Assembly (NCBI GenBank): GCA_963805985.1
Contig: CAWDWG010000013.1
Location: forward strand, 1-64,000
Reading direction: 5' to 3'
Origin: Bog-257 sp963805985
GTDB lineage: Bacteria > Acidobacteriota > Terriglobia > Terriglobales > Acidobacteriaceae
Length of the DNA stretch: 64,000 nt
Shown: in pieces, positions 34,009 to 43,800 of the stretch
Layout of the letters: every line of letters starts with the position of its first letter
Position numbering within the stretch: position 1 is the first letter of the stretch
Translations under genes and position numbers: made by a program
Notes under the pieces: generated by a model
Databases searched by the model: none
Seen by the model: the letters and a program-made list of their open reading frames with translations, nothing else
What the model was told of the DNA's origin: nothing

Positions 34009-34764
34009 CTATCCAACTGCTTCGGATTTCAGTCCCATCGCGAAGATGAATCCCTTCGCATTCGGGTCGGAGTTCGCGTTGGTTACCTGAGCGACGACCG
34101 GATTGCTGCCCGTGCCGTCTTCCACCAGAGGATTGGTGATCGCCGGGAACTCGGCGACGAAGCCCGGCCCCGCGGTCAACGCGTTGGAACCCGGGAAAGT
34201 GCCGTCACTGTTCGCAGCGAATGCCACCGCGTAAACCAGATCGCCGGGCCCGATTGTCAGGGGCGGCGTTTGCGGATTATTGCCAACGTAATTCAACTTG
34301 CTGGTCTGGGGACTGTATAACGGCGAAGTCTGGTCCGCGCCCAGGTACGACGAAACGCACAGGCTCCACGTCACATTGGAGTCGTGCGGCAGAGTCGCCG
34401 TCACAGTGAGCTGGGTATTACCCGCCGGATTGAACGCCGAGAAAATTTGCACTGACATATTGTTCCAGGTGAAGGGTCCGCCGCCGTTTACCGGCGAGAA
34501 CGACGCACCGGTAAGACCCGGCATGTCGGGGCCAGAGATCGCCGAACTCCACTGCACTGCCGCCACGATCAGTTCACTACCCTGCAGGCTGAGCGGAAGG
34601 GCGGTAATGCTTTTCGTGCCTGCGGGCGCCGAGGTAACTACGGTCTGCACGTGTACCAGCAGCGGGCCTGTATAGAAGACGTCCTGATAGCAGCCCACAA
34701 AGCCCAGCAGCGAGACGATCGCCAGCAGCAGCAACGGCGCGAGGATGAGAAACGTGTCAAACAT
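34009..34764 (-). CDS. Lipobox-like secreted protein, paralogue 3
   Basis: A 251-residue protein starting 'MFDTFLILAPLLLLAIVSLL' and ending its hydrophobic helix in GFVGC. It resembles paralogue 2 over its full length ('QWSSAISGPDMPGLTGASFS', 'GDLVYAVAFAANSDGTFPGS', 'NANSDPNAKGFIFAMGLK'). A good ribosome-binding site (GAGGAGAA) precedes the ATG, 24 bp after the upstream gene. An Asp at position 3 where signal peptides have Lys/Arg is shared with the other two. Its role must be tied to the upstream 909-residue protein, but nothing in the sequence shows how. Confidence 0.6.
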   Translation of the reverse strand: MFDTFLILAPLLLLAIVSLLGFVGCYQDVFYTGPLLVHVQTVVTSAPAGTKSITALPLSLQGSELIVAAVQWSSAISGPDMPGLTGASFSPVNGGGPFTWNNMSVQIFSAFNPAGNTQLTVTATLPHDSNVTWSLCVSSYLGADQTSPLYSPQTSKLNYVGNNPQTPPLTIGPGDLVYAVAFAANSDGTFPGSNALTAGPGFVAEFPAITNPLVEDGTGSNPVVAQVTNANSDPNAKGFIFAMGLKSEAVG

Positions 34765-34788
34765 CGATTCTCCTCGTTCGTTCGGCCG

Positions 34789-37518
34789 TCACTGCGACAC
34801 CTGCCGCGTCGAAGCGGAGGGAGCTTCGGAATAGCCAATCTGTACGCCGGAGATGATTCCCGATGCGTCGATGGTGACGATCGTCGGCCAGGCAGTCACA
34901 CCGTATGCAGTCGCGATCTTGCGACCTGGATCGGCAACTGAGATAGCCGAAATCTTCTTCTCCGCCAGAACACGGTGGGCGTGCTCGACCGACTCGCCGT
35001 CATTGATGGCCAGCACCAAGGGCTGTGCGCCGTTCTGAAGCAGGGCCGCGATGGCTTGCGTGCTGGGCGCAGAGCCGCTACGCCAGAAGACGAGCGCTAC
35101 CCGGCGTCCTTTCAACTTCGAGAGCGGCATCGTGTGGCCGGCCGAATACTCGAACAGGAAGTTGGGCGCGGGCTGGCCGGACCGAACGTTCGGGCGCAGC
35201 AACTTCGGCGAATCCACGAACGTAGGCACCAGCATCTTCGTCAATGCCGCCACGAGTGCACCCTGCTCGATTGCACCTTCATGACGCCACACTACTTTGC
35301 CCATAGGATCGACGATGGCCGTTAGCGGTCGCGCCGCTTTGCCCAGGTGAAACGCATGCCCCCAGGCAGTGTCGTTCTCGGCGTAGATGATGCCGGACGT
35401 GAAAGGCAACTTCTCCAGGTGCCCTGTTGGCACAACAGCCATCACGGCGGTGGGAGCGTCGCTGCGTTGTGTTTTGCTCAGAGCTTCCGTGAGGATAGTC
35501 AAACTGGCTGCCGATTTCGCGTCGGCAAGGTGCAGCAGCAGATTGGGTGCAGCGCGTCCCGCTGCCTGCGGAGCGGTATGTCCGGTGACGACAATCTGCC
35601 CGTTGGCTCCTTGCCGTACCATGGCTATAGTCGGCATTGACTCCACGTCCCCCAGATTGAGTCCCAGCAGGGGCAGGGGCAGGCGACGGTAGCCGCAACT
35701 GGTCGCGCTCACGGAAGTTGCCGGCCCATTGCTCTTCATCGAAATCCGTGTGCCTTGCACGGTGAGACAAAGTGGCGTGTATGGCGGAAGCGAAGCGCCC
35801 CCGCCGACGGTGGCGTCGTCTGCCTCAACCACGTCATTGGAGTGCAGCAGGACGAACTTGTTTGGGTCTACGCCGAACGGGTAAAGCTGGTTGTTGTAGC
35901 TGATACTCCACACGTACTGGGTAATGGTTCCGCCGGGAATCCACGAGTTCAGCGCGGTGTAGTCCGGTCCAGTCGACGTGACCACGATACCCCCACCCAG
36001 ACCCAGGCCGCCGCCGGTCGCGGGCTGCGAGGGAATCTGGTCGTACTCGACATAGGGATCGGCCCATGCAAGAACGGCCTCGAATCCGCGCAAAATCACG
36101 GCTGTCGGCTCGATGTCCACCGAACTGTACGAAAATTGGAGCTTGATCGAGGGGTCGGGCTGATCGCCGGTCGTGGGATCGGTGAGCATCGAGTTCACCA
36201 GATTGCCCAGCTGGGTGTCGATGTTGGTCTGGCTGCGAACTGTAGCCTGAATGCCGTTGGGATCCGGGGAGTTCAGGATGTTGCTGACGGCAGCCGCAAT
36301 GTTGTTGGTAATCGAGCCCTTGAATGCTCCCAGGATCGCGTCCAGAATATCGCCGCCAACACCTGAGTCGGTGAAGTCGAGCGAGACCTTGGAGAGCACC
36401 AGTTCGGCTGCGCCCAGCCGGCCGCTCGCGTCAATCGGAATCAGGTTCAGGCCGAACGAAACCACGGTCCTGAAGTTGAAACTCGGAAATATCGAGCCGC
36501 TGCTGTGGGCGTGGGCGTTGATGACCAACTGCATCGCCCCAGTGGTGAAGTTCAGCGCGGGCGCAGGACTGGTCAGCGAGATGGTGTACGTTGCCGAGAA
36601 GGGCCATTCGCTCACGCCAATCGGCGGGAACTGTGTAAGTTGGCCGATCGACGAGCTCAATAGCGAATTGATATACGACGGGCTGATGGCGAAGGCGAAA
36701 TCGTCGGTCGCGTTCAGGACGATGTCTTGCACGCTGGCAGGGGTGCTGGAATGACTCGTCAGATTCAACAGCAGCGCCCCGGCTTTTTGCGTGCCGGAGA
36801 GCATGGTCTTGAATTGCAGCGCCGCAACACTCCTGGGCAACGTGGCGCTGGAGGGCTGAAAGCTGGTCCGCAGCGCGTTCTGGATTGCCAGGTTGATGGC
36901 CACGGTATCGGAGAGGCTTAGCGCATTGCTGGTGTAGGTCGGCGTGAAGCTGACGCTCACCTCGTTCGCTTTGATGTCGAACTCAAGGACGTTCCCCACC
37001 TGCGTCGAAATCTGGCTGAGGGGAGCGACGATCTGGAGATTGCCGCGCAGGAATTGCGCGATGGGTGCGGTTTTGGGGTCAGGAAGGTAGCGCACCATCG
37101 CGTTCAGGGTCACGCTCAGATTCGTCCCCGACGAATCCGGCACGTCGACGGTCGGAGGAAAAGTCTGCAACTGGACCTGGCCCGAGAGATTGCTGGGAAT
37201 GATTCTCGGTGGCGCGAATTCGCCGGGATTCACGATGGGCGGCCGATAGATGGCGATGAGACTGTTGGTCGCCACCGTGCCGGTGAACGACTTCCGCGGG
37301 ATCAGTCGCTGATCGGCGATGGCGCTGCCCAGGGCAGTCTCGACGCCGGTGAACACAATCGGCGGCAGGTGCGGCTGCGGCGGGGGCACGTCGTTGACAT
37401 AGCCGGAGGTGGAGTGCAGAAAGCGCTGGCACTCGTGCATTACCGCCAGAAAACGGTCGATCGCAGTGAGCGAAACCTGTACCACGACGTCATAATTGCC
37501 GACCACACCATTTGCCAC
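34789..37518 (-). CDS. Large protein with two cysteine-less thioredoxin-like domains at the C-terminus
   Basis: A 909-residue protein. I place the start at GTG 37518 because AAGGAGGG ends 4 bp upstream; an ATG at 37542 would put that site inside the gene. There is no signal peptide. Residues 1-550 are beta-rich with hydrophobic helices ('ILDAILGAFKGSITNNIAAA') and faintly recall lipid-binding TULIP/P47-type proteins. The C-terminal third has two thioredoxin-like domains: 'AAPNLLLHLAD...ARPLTAIVDPMGKVVWR' and 'GQPAPNFLFEYSAG...VALVFWRSGSAPSTQ' with 'AYGVTAWPTIVTID'. In the second, the catalytic WCxxC is replaced by WRSGSAPS, so it cannot act as a normal oxidoreductase. lgt lies just upstream and three lipobox-like paralogues downstream. 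Confidence 0.55.
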   Translation of the reverse strand: MANGVVGNYDVVVQVSLTAIDRFLAVMHECQRFLHSTSGYVNDVPPPQPHLPPIVFTGVETALGSAIADQRLIPRKSFTGTVATNSLIAIYRPPIVNPGEFAPPRIIPSNLSGQVQLQTFPPTVDVPDSSGTNLSVTLNAMVRYLPDPKTAPIAQFLRGNLQIVAPLSQISTQVGNVLEFDIKANEVSVSFTPTYTSNALSLSDTVAINLAIQNALRTSFQPSSATLPRSVAALQFKTMLSGTQKAGALLLNLTSHSSTPASVQDIVLNATDDFAFAISPSYINSLLSSSIGQLTQFPPIGVSEWPFSATYTISLTSPAPALNFTTGAMQLVINAHAHSSGSIFPSFNFRTVVSFGLNLIPIDASGRLGAAELVLSKVSLDFTDSGVGGDILDAILGAFKGSITNNIAAAVSNILNSPDPNGIQATVRSQTNIDTQLGNLVNSMLTDPTTGDQPDPSIKLQFSYSSVDIEPTAVILRGFEAVLAWADPYVEYDQIPSQPATGGGLGLGGGIVVTSTGPDYTALNSWIPGGTITQYVWSISYNNQLYPFGVDPNKFVLLHSNDVVEADDATVGGGASLPPYTPLCLTVQGTRISMKSNGPATSVSATSCGYRRLPLPLLGLNLGDVESMPTIAMVRQGANGQIVVTGHTAPQAAGRAAPNLLLHLADAKSAASLTILTEALSKTQRSDAPTAVMAVVPTGHLEKLPFTSGIIYAENDTAWGHAFHLGKAARPLTAIVDPMGKVVWRHEGAIEQGALVAALTKMLVPTFVDSPKLLRPNVRSGQPAPNFLFEYSAGHTMPLSKLKGRRVALVFWRSGSAPSTQAIAALLQNGAQPLVLAINDGESVEHAHRVLAEKKISAISVADPGRKIATAYGVTAWPTIVTIDASGIISGVQIGYSEAPSASTRQVSQ

Positions 37519-37548
37519 GTAACCCTCCTTTTCGCCAGCCAACAGCAG

Positions 37549-38283
37549 CTATCGCCAGTTCACCGCCAAAACCGAGATGGACGTCACCACGAAAATCACC
37601 GACAGTGCGTAAGCGACGCGAAACTGACGGCCGCGATTGCCATGCTCGCGTGCCAGTTCCAGCAGCAGCCTCGCACTTGCATAGCTCAACATGATGAGCA
37701 GGAACAGCGCTCCTGGAAAGGGCGTTCGCCGCCACATAACCATCGCAACCATTAGCAGCCCAGCAGCGCAGGCCGCCTCGAGCGCCTGCGTGGGCACGCG
37801 TCTCTGCCAGATACCGCGCGTATTGGGCAGGCGTACTCCGAACCAGCCGCCCGTCTCGCGGCCGCAACAACATCCATTCAGCAGGCAGCCCACGCGAGTG
37901 AAGATCATCCCAACCAGAATGGTGAAGGTGCTGACATCCCAGAAGGCGCCGATGCCGATGTGCAGCGCGCGCAGCAGCGGGACCGAGCACAGCAACATTA
38001 CCGGCACCGCGCCATACATCATGAAGCCGCCTTCTGCGCGGTTCCAGATGCGGCGCGGATTGCGGAGGTAAAACTTCCATTCGCTGGCGACGAACAGCAG
38101 GCGCGCACCGATCAGCGCGGGAATGATCAGCAGCATGGTCCCGATGTAAACCCGTAGCGTATTGAGCCCGGCAGCGTGCGCAGCGATGTTGCCCGCAATT
38201 ACGCCAAAGACCAGGCCGACGTACAGCATGGCCGGATAGCTCCAGACCGTCATATTTCGCCAGCGAAACAGGATGCGTCTCAT
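37549..38283 (-). CDS. lgt: Prolipoprotein diacylglyceryl transferase (Lgt)-like
   Basis: A 244-residue membrane protein with about seven helices. 'GGFMMYGAVPVML' aligns with the HGGL region of Lgt, and 'FTRVGCLLNGCCCGRETGG' with the Lgt signature 'R.GN..NGE..G', in the Cys-rich version I associate with Lgt paralogues of Acidobacteria. 'RVPTQALEAACAAGLL' and 'LSYASARLLLELAREH' follow as usual. Lgt attaches diacylglycerol to the lipobox cysteine. The ATG at 38283 overlaps the lspA stop (ATGA), which rules out the 72-residue longer frame. It is probably translated together with lspA. Confidence 0.78.
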   Translation of the reverse strand: MRRILFRWRNMTVWSYPAMLYVGLVFGVIAGNIAAHAAGLNTLRVYIGTMLLIIPALIGARLLFVASEWKFYLRNPRRIWNRAEGGFMMYGAVPVMLLCSVPLLRALHIGIGAFWDVSTFTILVGMIFTRVGCLLNGCCCGRETGGWFGVRLPNTRGIWQRRVPTQALEAACAAGLLMVAMVMWRRTPFPGALFLLIMLSYASARLLLELAREHGNRGRQFRVAYALSVIFVVTSISVLAVNWR

Positions 38284-38702
38284 ACGCCAGCCACCATGGC
38301 CCCGAAGGCGAGCAACAATCCCCCGACAATCGCAACATCGGCGAGATTGAAGACCGGCCACCAGCCGAGATCGATGAAGTCGACCACGTGCCGGCGGCGA
38401 AGAATATCGAGAAGATTTCCCGCTGCACCGCCGAGCGCGCAGCCCATGCCCGTCAATGCGGCTCCGCTCTGAAGAAACCGGCCAGAGCTGTGCAGCCATA
38501 CGGATGCAAACGCCGCGGCCGACCAGATGGCGATCAGCGCCCAGCGAAATCCAGCACTGTTGTAGAGGCGCTCGCGATGGTGAACTTCGCGAAACTGAAC
38601 CAGCCGCCCGCCAAGAGGCACTCCCATTCGCGCCTGCACCGCATACTTAGTGACTTGGTCGAAAAGGAAAGCGATCGCCGCGAAGGTGAGCAGCATGAGC
38701 AT
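38280..38702 (-). CDS. lspA: Signal peptidase II (LspA)-like
   Basis: A 140-residue membrane aspartyl protease that cuts lipoprotein signal peptides after Lgt has acted. 'FDQVTKYAV' near the N-terminus, 'LGGAAGNLLDILRRRHVVDF' with the first catalytic Asp, and 'WWPVFNLADVAI' with the second Asp are the family motifs, in a protein with four membrane helices. It is slightly shorter than the E. coli enzyme (164). It is the first gene of the leftward cluster, overlapping lgt by ATGA. Having both processing enzymes together, ahead of lipobox-like genes, is not the usual housekeeping location. Confidence 0.85.
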   Translation of the reverse strand: MLMLLTFAAIAFLFDQVTKYAVQARMGVPLGGRLVQFREVHHRERLYNSAGFRWALIAIWSAAAFASVWLHSSGRFLQSGAALTGMGCALGGAAGNLLDILRRRHVVDFIDLGWWPVFNLADVAIVGGLLLAFGAMVAGV

Positions 38703-38926
38703 TTAGAAGCTGTCCAGGGAGCGGGTCTTGTGGCGCGGGAGCATGACTAATCATGCTGCGGGATTTCAGGGAGCTTATCGCGACAACGAAAATACTGCAA
38801 CAGGAATATTCGTGAGTTCGTTCTACCTACCGAAAAGTGCCGACTCATCCTTCAGTGCTATCTGAAGGGCCACGTGGAGCCGCAGACTCACTTGTACCCA
38901 CGAGTCGTCAAACCGCGACGACCGCG

Positions 38927-39808
38927 TCAGGCCGTGTGCTTGATCAACAGCACTTCGTTCCCAACTTCGCTGTAGATCAGCTCGTCCACAATGCCCCGTG
39001 TCATAAGGATGCCAAAGCCTCCCGGCCGCATGCCTTTCTTCTCACGCACGCTCAGGTGCTGCGTGGGGGCGTCCGGCGGGTTTGCTACCGCGGCATGATC
39101 GATCGTCTCCCAGCGAAATCCGGCGCCCGGATCGCGCACGTAGAAAACAATCGCGCGCGCAGTGTGGACTGCGGCCACGTCAATCACCTTGCCCGAGTGA
39201 AATCCTGCCCCATGTTCAATCGCATTCATCAGGATTTCGCGGAATGCCATCATCAACTCTTCGCGGGGTGAGTCGGGCAGCTCCGATCGCAGCTCGTTGA
39301 GAAATGCCACCAGCCGATCTGCGGTGAGCGTCTGGCAATTCATGCGCAGCGAAACCCAGTCACGATGAGCAGAAATGACCTCAATGCCTACCAGCGCGTC
39401 AGGGGTCTCCATGGCTTGAGCCGCATAGTCGGCGATCTCAGCGGGGTCGAACGGAGCGCACTTGCACACGAATACACGCGCCCGCAGCGCGGCGATGATC
39501 TCCTCCGGCGTGCTGCTGGGCGCAAGCACAATCAGCCTTACTCCCGGCCGTATGGCCTGAATTTCAGACAGCAGAGCAAGGTCTTCCTCAATGCTGGTGG
39601 CCGGATCGGTAATGACTACATCATGAGGAAAGCGCCGAAGGCGGCGCAGAGCGTCCGCACTGCCCGCCGCGTAGGCAAACGCACAATCCCGAGCCGTCAG
39701 GCTATTTTCCAGACTCTGGCCAAGGCGCGGGTCTTTGCCAATCAACAGCACCGAGCGGACTGCGGCTCCGGCGCTTCGGCTGGACATAGCGGCGTTCGAT
39801 GCCATCAC
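38927..39808 (-). CDS. Receiver-like domain fused to RsbW-type histidine-kinase-like ATPase
   Basis: A 293-residue protein. Residues 18-130 form a response-regulator receiver-like domain ('VRSVLLIGKDPRLGQSLEN', 'DVVITDPATS' with a possible phosphoacceptor Asp, 'VFVCKCAPFDPAEI' with the usual Lys). Residues 150-290 are an HATPase_c domain of the anti-sigma kinase type: N-box 'EILMNAIEHGAG', 'VRDPGAGF' and 'GGFGILMTRGIVDEL'. Such proteins phosphorylate STAS anti-anti-sigma factors in partner switching. Fusion to a receiver would place the switch under a two-component signal. A STAS protein with a receiver-like tail is 9 kb away (47440-48129). Several Met codons near the start are possible. Confidence 0.8.
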   Translation of the reverse strand: MMASNAAMSSRSAGAAVRSVLLIGKDPRLGQSLENSLTARDCAFAYAAGSADALRRLRRFPHDVVITDPATSIEEDLALLSEIQAIRPGVRLIVLAPSSTPEEIIAALRARVFVCKCAPFDPAEIADYAAQAMETPDALVGIEVISAHRDWVSLRMNCQTLTADRLVAFLNELRSELPDSPREELMMAFREILMNAIEHGAGFHSGKVIDVAAVHTARAIVFYVRDPGAGFRWETIDHAAVANPPDAPTQHLSVREKKGMRPGGFGILMTRGIVDELIYSEVGNEVLLIKHTA

Positions 39809-39986
39809 GACTCCCCTTTTCGCTGCAGATGTCTCAAGTCAAGGCTAACAGTCTACGCTTTCCTGGCGCGGTAACTGTGATGAACACCCGCTCGAGCGTG
39901 GCGAGAAGAGTTTGTGCTGGCGCTAAGTTGTGTTACAGTCCGGCAAACAACGACTTCGCCATAACCTGTCTTCCAGGAGGTTGCAC

Positions 39987-40868
39987 TTGGCAGTCACCAT
40001 CTCTGGTCTGTCGAAGACCTACCCGAACGGCGTCAAGGCGCTGAAGAACATCTCTCTTTCCATCGGAAACATCATGTTTGGATTGCTCGGTCCTAACGGC
40101 GCCGGCAAAAGCACTCTGATGCGTACGGTTGCAACGCTTCAGGATCCCGACTCCGGATCTGTTCACGTCGACGATCTCGACGTGCTGGCGCAGAAGAACG
40201 AGGTGCGCAAGATCCTCGGCTATCTTCCGCAGGAGTTCGGCGTGTATCCCAAGATCTCGGCGCTCGACATGCTGGAACATCTGGCGGTGATGAAGGGCGT
40301 TACCGCGCCGAAAGAGCGCAAGGAGATGGTCGATGCTCTCTTGCAGCAGACCAATCTTTGGGAAGTGCGAAAAAAGGCGCTCAGCACGTTTTCCGGCGGC
40401 ATGAAGCAGCGCTTCGGCATCGCGCAGGCACTGCTCGCTAATCCGCGACTCATCATCGTGGACGAACCCACTGCCGGACTGGATCCCGCCGAGCGTAATC
40501 GTTTTCTCAATCTGCTCAGCTCCATCGGCCGCGAAGTCACGGTGATCCTCTCCACTCACATCGTCGCCGACGTCCGCGAGCTTTGCCCGCGCATGGCCAT
40601 CATCGCCAACGGCGAACTGCTGCTGGAGGGCGCGCCCGCCGATACGCTCGCCGCGCTCAACGGCAAGATCTGGAGCAAGGTGGTCAGCAGCGACGAGGAG
40701 CTAAAAGCCATGGAATCGCAGATGCGCGTCATCTCCACCCACCTGATCGCCGGCCAGAACGAAGTCCGCGTCTACAGCGACGGCAACCCGGGCGACGGAT
40801 TTCAGCCGGTCGAGTCGGAGCTGGAAGACGTGTACTTCTTCAACCTGTCCCGCCAGGCCATGAACTAA
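39987..40868 (+). CDS. ABC transporter ATP-binding protein
   Basis: A 293-residue ATPase: Walker A 'GPNGAGKST' near residue 38, Q-loop 'GYLPQEFG', signature 'FSGGMKQR', Walker B 'RLIIVDEPTAGLDP' and the switch His in 'STHIVAD'. It serves the permease-peptidase fusion 18 bp downstream. I chose TTG at 39987 ('LAVTISGLSKTY') because AGGAGG (39975-39980) is 6 bp upstream; the longer frame from 39930 has no such site. Direction and substrate of transport are unknown; ATPases with this layout are usually exporters. Confidence 0.88.
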   Translation: MAVTISGLSKTYPNGVKALKNISLSIGNIMFGLLGPNGAGKSTLMRTVATLQDPDSGSVHVDDLDVLAQKNEVRKILGYLPQEFGVYPKISALDMLEHLAVMKGVTAPKERKEMVDALLQQTNLWEVRKKALSTFSGGMKQRFGIAQALLANPRLIIVDEPTAGLDPAERNRFLNLLSSIGREVTVILSTHIVADVRELCPRMAIIANGELLLEGAPADTLAALNGKIWSKVVSSDEELKAMESQMRVISTHLIAGQNEVRVYSDGNPGDGFQPVESELEDVYFFNLSRQAMN

Positions 40869-40886
40869 GGCGAGTGAGGAATAGCC

Positions 40887-43800
40887 ATGCGAATGTTCTG
40901 GGAATTCTTCTCATTCGAAGTCAGGCTGCGGCGCAAGAGTATCTCGACGTATATCTACTTCCTCGTCTGGTTCACGTTTTATTTCCTGTGCGTCGCGTCG
41001 GAGAGTTTTGGTCCCGTGGCCTATGCCAATGGCAAGGTCCTGCTGAATGGCCCTTACGCCAACACTGTGTACGCTACCGGCGCCAGCGTGTTCGGCATCA
41101 TCATCATCGCGGCCATCTTCGGCACTTCCATCCTCCGCGACTTCCAACGCGATACCTACCAGATGCTGTTCACCAAGCCCATTCCGAAGTTTGCCTATCT
41201 CGGAGGACGCTGGGCTGGGTCGTTGCTGGTCACCGTCTTTGTGTTTTCCGGATGCCTGCTTGGCGAATTCGCCGGCACCTTCGCTCCCTGGGCCGACCAT
41301 ACGCGCATCGGTCCGAATCATCTGTCGTGGTATCTGCAGCCGTTCCTCTCGATAACGGTGGTGCAGATCTTTTTCCTGGGATCGCTCTTCTTCACCGTGG
41401 CGGCATTGTCGCGAAAGATCTTCGTCGTTTATGTGCAGGGCGCCGGGCTGTTCATGATCTACCTGATCGGGATCACGGCGTTCAGCGCGACACGATCGCT
41501 GGAGCGCTTCTGGTCGGGCATCTTCGATCCCATCGGTTTCGTATATCTGGATGACATCACCCGCTACTGGACAGTGGTCGAGCGCAATTCGCAGCTACTA
41601 AGCTGGTCGCCGTATGTGGGCTCGGGAGTTTTTCTCTACAACCGCTTACTCTGGCTTTCGATCGGCTGCGTTTCACTGGTGGTGCTGTGGGCGTTGTTCC
41701 CGATGTCGGTGGAGGCGCTGACCGCCGTCTCGCAGGGTCGTCGCGCCGCCAAGGCAATGAAACAGGAGGAACTGGAGCTGCGGCCCGCGCGCTCGCTGGT
41801 AGCCGCGAGCCTTCCGCGCGTGCATCGCGCCTTCTCCACCTGGGCGCAATTTCTTTCGCTGTTGCGGCTGCGGATTTACATCATCCTGCATGAGATACCG
41901 TTCTGGGCGATCACCGGCCTGATGATCGTCTTCGCCATCAACAACGGGTACTTTGCGGGAAAAGTCGCCGAGGTCGACGTGTGGCCAGTCACCTACCTGA
42001 TGCTTCAGGCAGTTGAGGGCGGCGCCACCCTGTTTCTCTACATCGTTGCTGCCTTGTACGCCGCCGAGCTTATCTGGCGCGAGCGCGACGTGCACTTCGA
42101 CGGCATCCATGACGCATTGCCGATGGGAGAAACCATCGACTGGATCTCCAAGCTGGTCGCCATCGCGTTCGTAGAAATAGTTCTTCTCTTCGTGACGATG
42201 CTCTGCGGCATTCTGATGCAGACGATCGCCGGCTACTACCACTACGAGCTTCTGCAGTACGTCAAAGAACTATACGTCATCACCTTCCCGCAGGTGATGG
42301 TTTTTGCCTTGCTCGCCCTGTTCGTGCAGACCATGGTCAGCAATAAGTTCATCGGTCACGGCATTGTGATTGGCATCGTTATCATCATTCCGATTCTGTT
42401 CAACTTCGGCTGGGAAAACACTCTCTACCTCTTCGGCAGCACTCCGCCGTACACCTATAGCGACATGAATGGCTACGGCCACTTCGTATCAGCGCTGTTC
42501 TGGTCTATTACCTACTGGCTCGCTATAGCCGCGTTCCTTGGAGTCATCTCTATCGCCTGGACGCGGCGCGGCGCGGAAGACAGTTGGGCCGCTCGCCGAC
42601 GCCTGGCGCGCTTGCGCATGCCGCGTTTGATACCCGCGGCGGTCATTTGCCTGGTGATCGGTGTGGGCAGTGGAGTCTGGTACTACTACAACGCGCATGT
42701 CCTGAATGAATATCTGAATGCCAAGATGCGGCGGCAGATTCAGGCCAACTACGAGCGCAATTACAAAAAGTATGAAAATCAGCCGCAGCTAAAGGTCGTT
42801 GCCGTCGACACTCGGGTCGACATCGACCCCGCTCGCCGCTCCTTCTCCGGCTCAGCGCACTACACGCTTCGCAATAAGACTTCTCGGCCCATTTCCGAAG
42901 TTCATATCACCGACCAGCAGCAGTCAATTTCGAACATTCAATTCAGCCGGCAATTTCACCGGGTCAGCTCGGGGCCTCGCGATATCTACTCGATTTATGC
43001 GCTGGACCAGCCAGTCGCTCCGGGCGAGACCATCGAGATGACCTTCAACGTCGGTTATCAGTCCCATGGTTTCCGCGACGGCAACGAGAAAGCGGAGCTG
43101 GCCTACAACGGAACGTTCTTCGACTCCGGTTACTTTCCCACCCTTGGCTACAGTCAGGGTCTCGAGCTCAGCGATCCGCGCCGCCGCCGGGAAGAGCATC
43201 TCGGTCCGTTGGAGGAAATGGCGCCGCGCGGTGATCCAGCGCAATCGCTTTACAGCCTTTTCACCAAAGACTCTGACTGGATCACGTATCACGCCGTCGT
43301 CAGCACTTCTCCCGACCAGATCGCGATCGCACCCGGATATCTCCAGCGCCAGTGGCAGGAAAACGGACGCAACTTCTTCGAGTACAGCATGGGGTCGACC
43401 AACATCGCCGACTTCTTCGCCTTCATCTCGGCGCGCTACCAGGTCAAACGCGAAGACTACAACGGCACCAAGCTGGAGGTGTATTACACCCCTGGCCACG
43501 AGTTCGACATTGACGACATGCTGGCCTCATCCAAGGCCGGTCTCGACTATTACCGCGCGAATTACAGTCCCTACCAGTTTGCGCAGTACCGCATCATGGA
43601 GTTTCCGCGCTATCGCGGGTTTGCACAGTCGTTCCCTAACACCATTCCCTACTCCGAAGGTATCGGCTTCATCGGACGGGTGGTAAAGAAGAACGACATC
43701 GACCTCACCTACTTCGTCACGGCGCATGAACTGGCTCATCAGTGGTGGGGTCATCAGCTGATCGGCGGCAATGTGCAGGGCTCCAACATGATGTCGGAAA

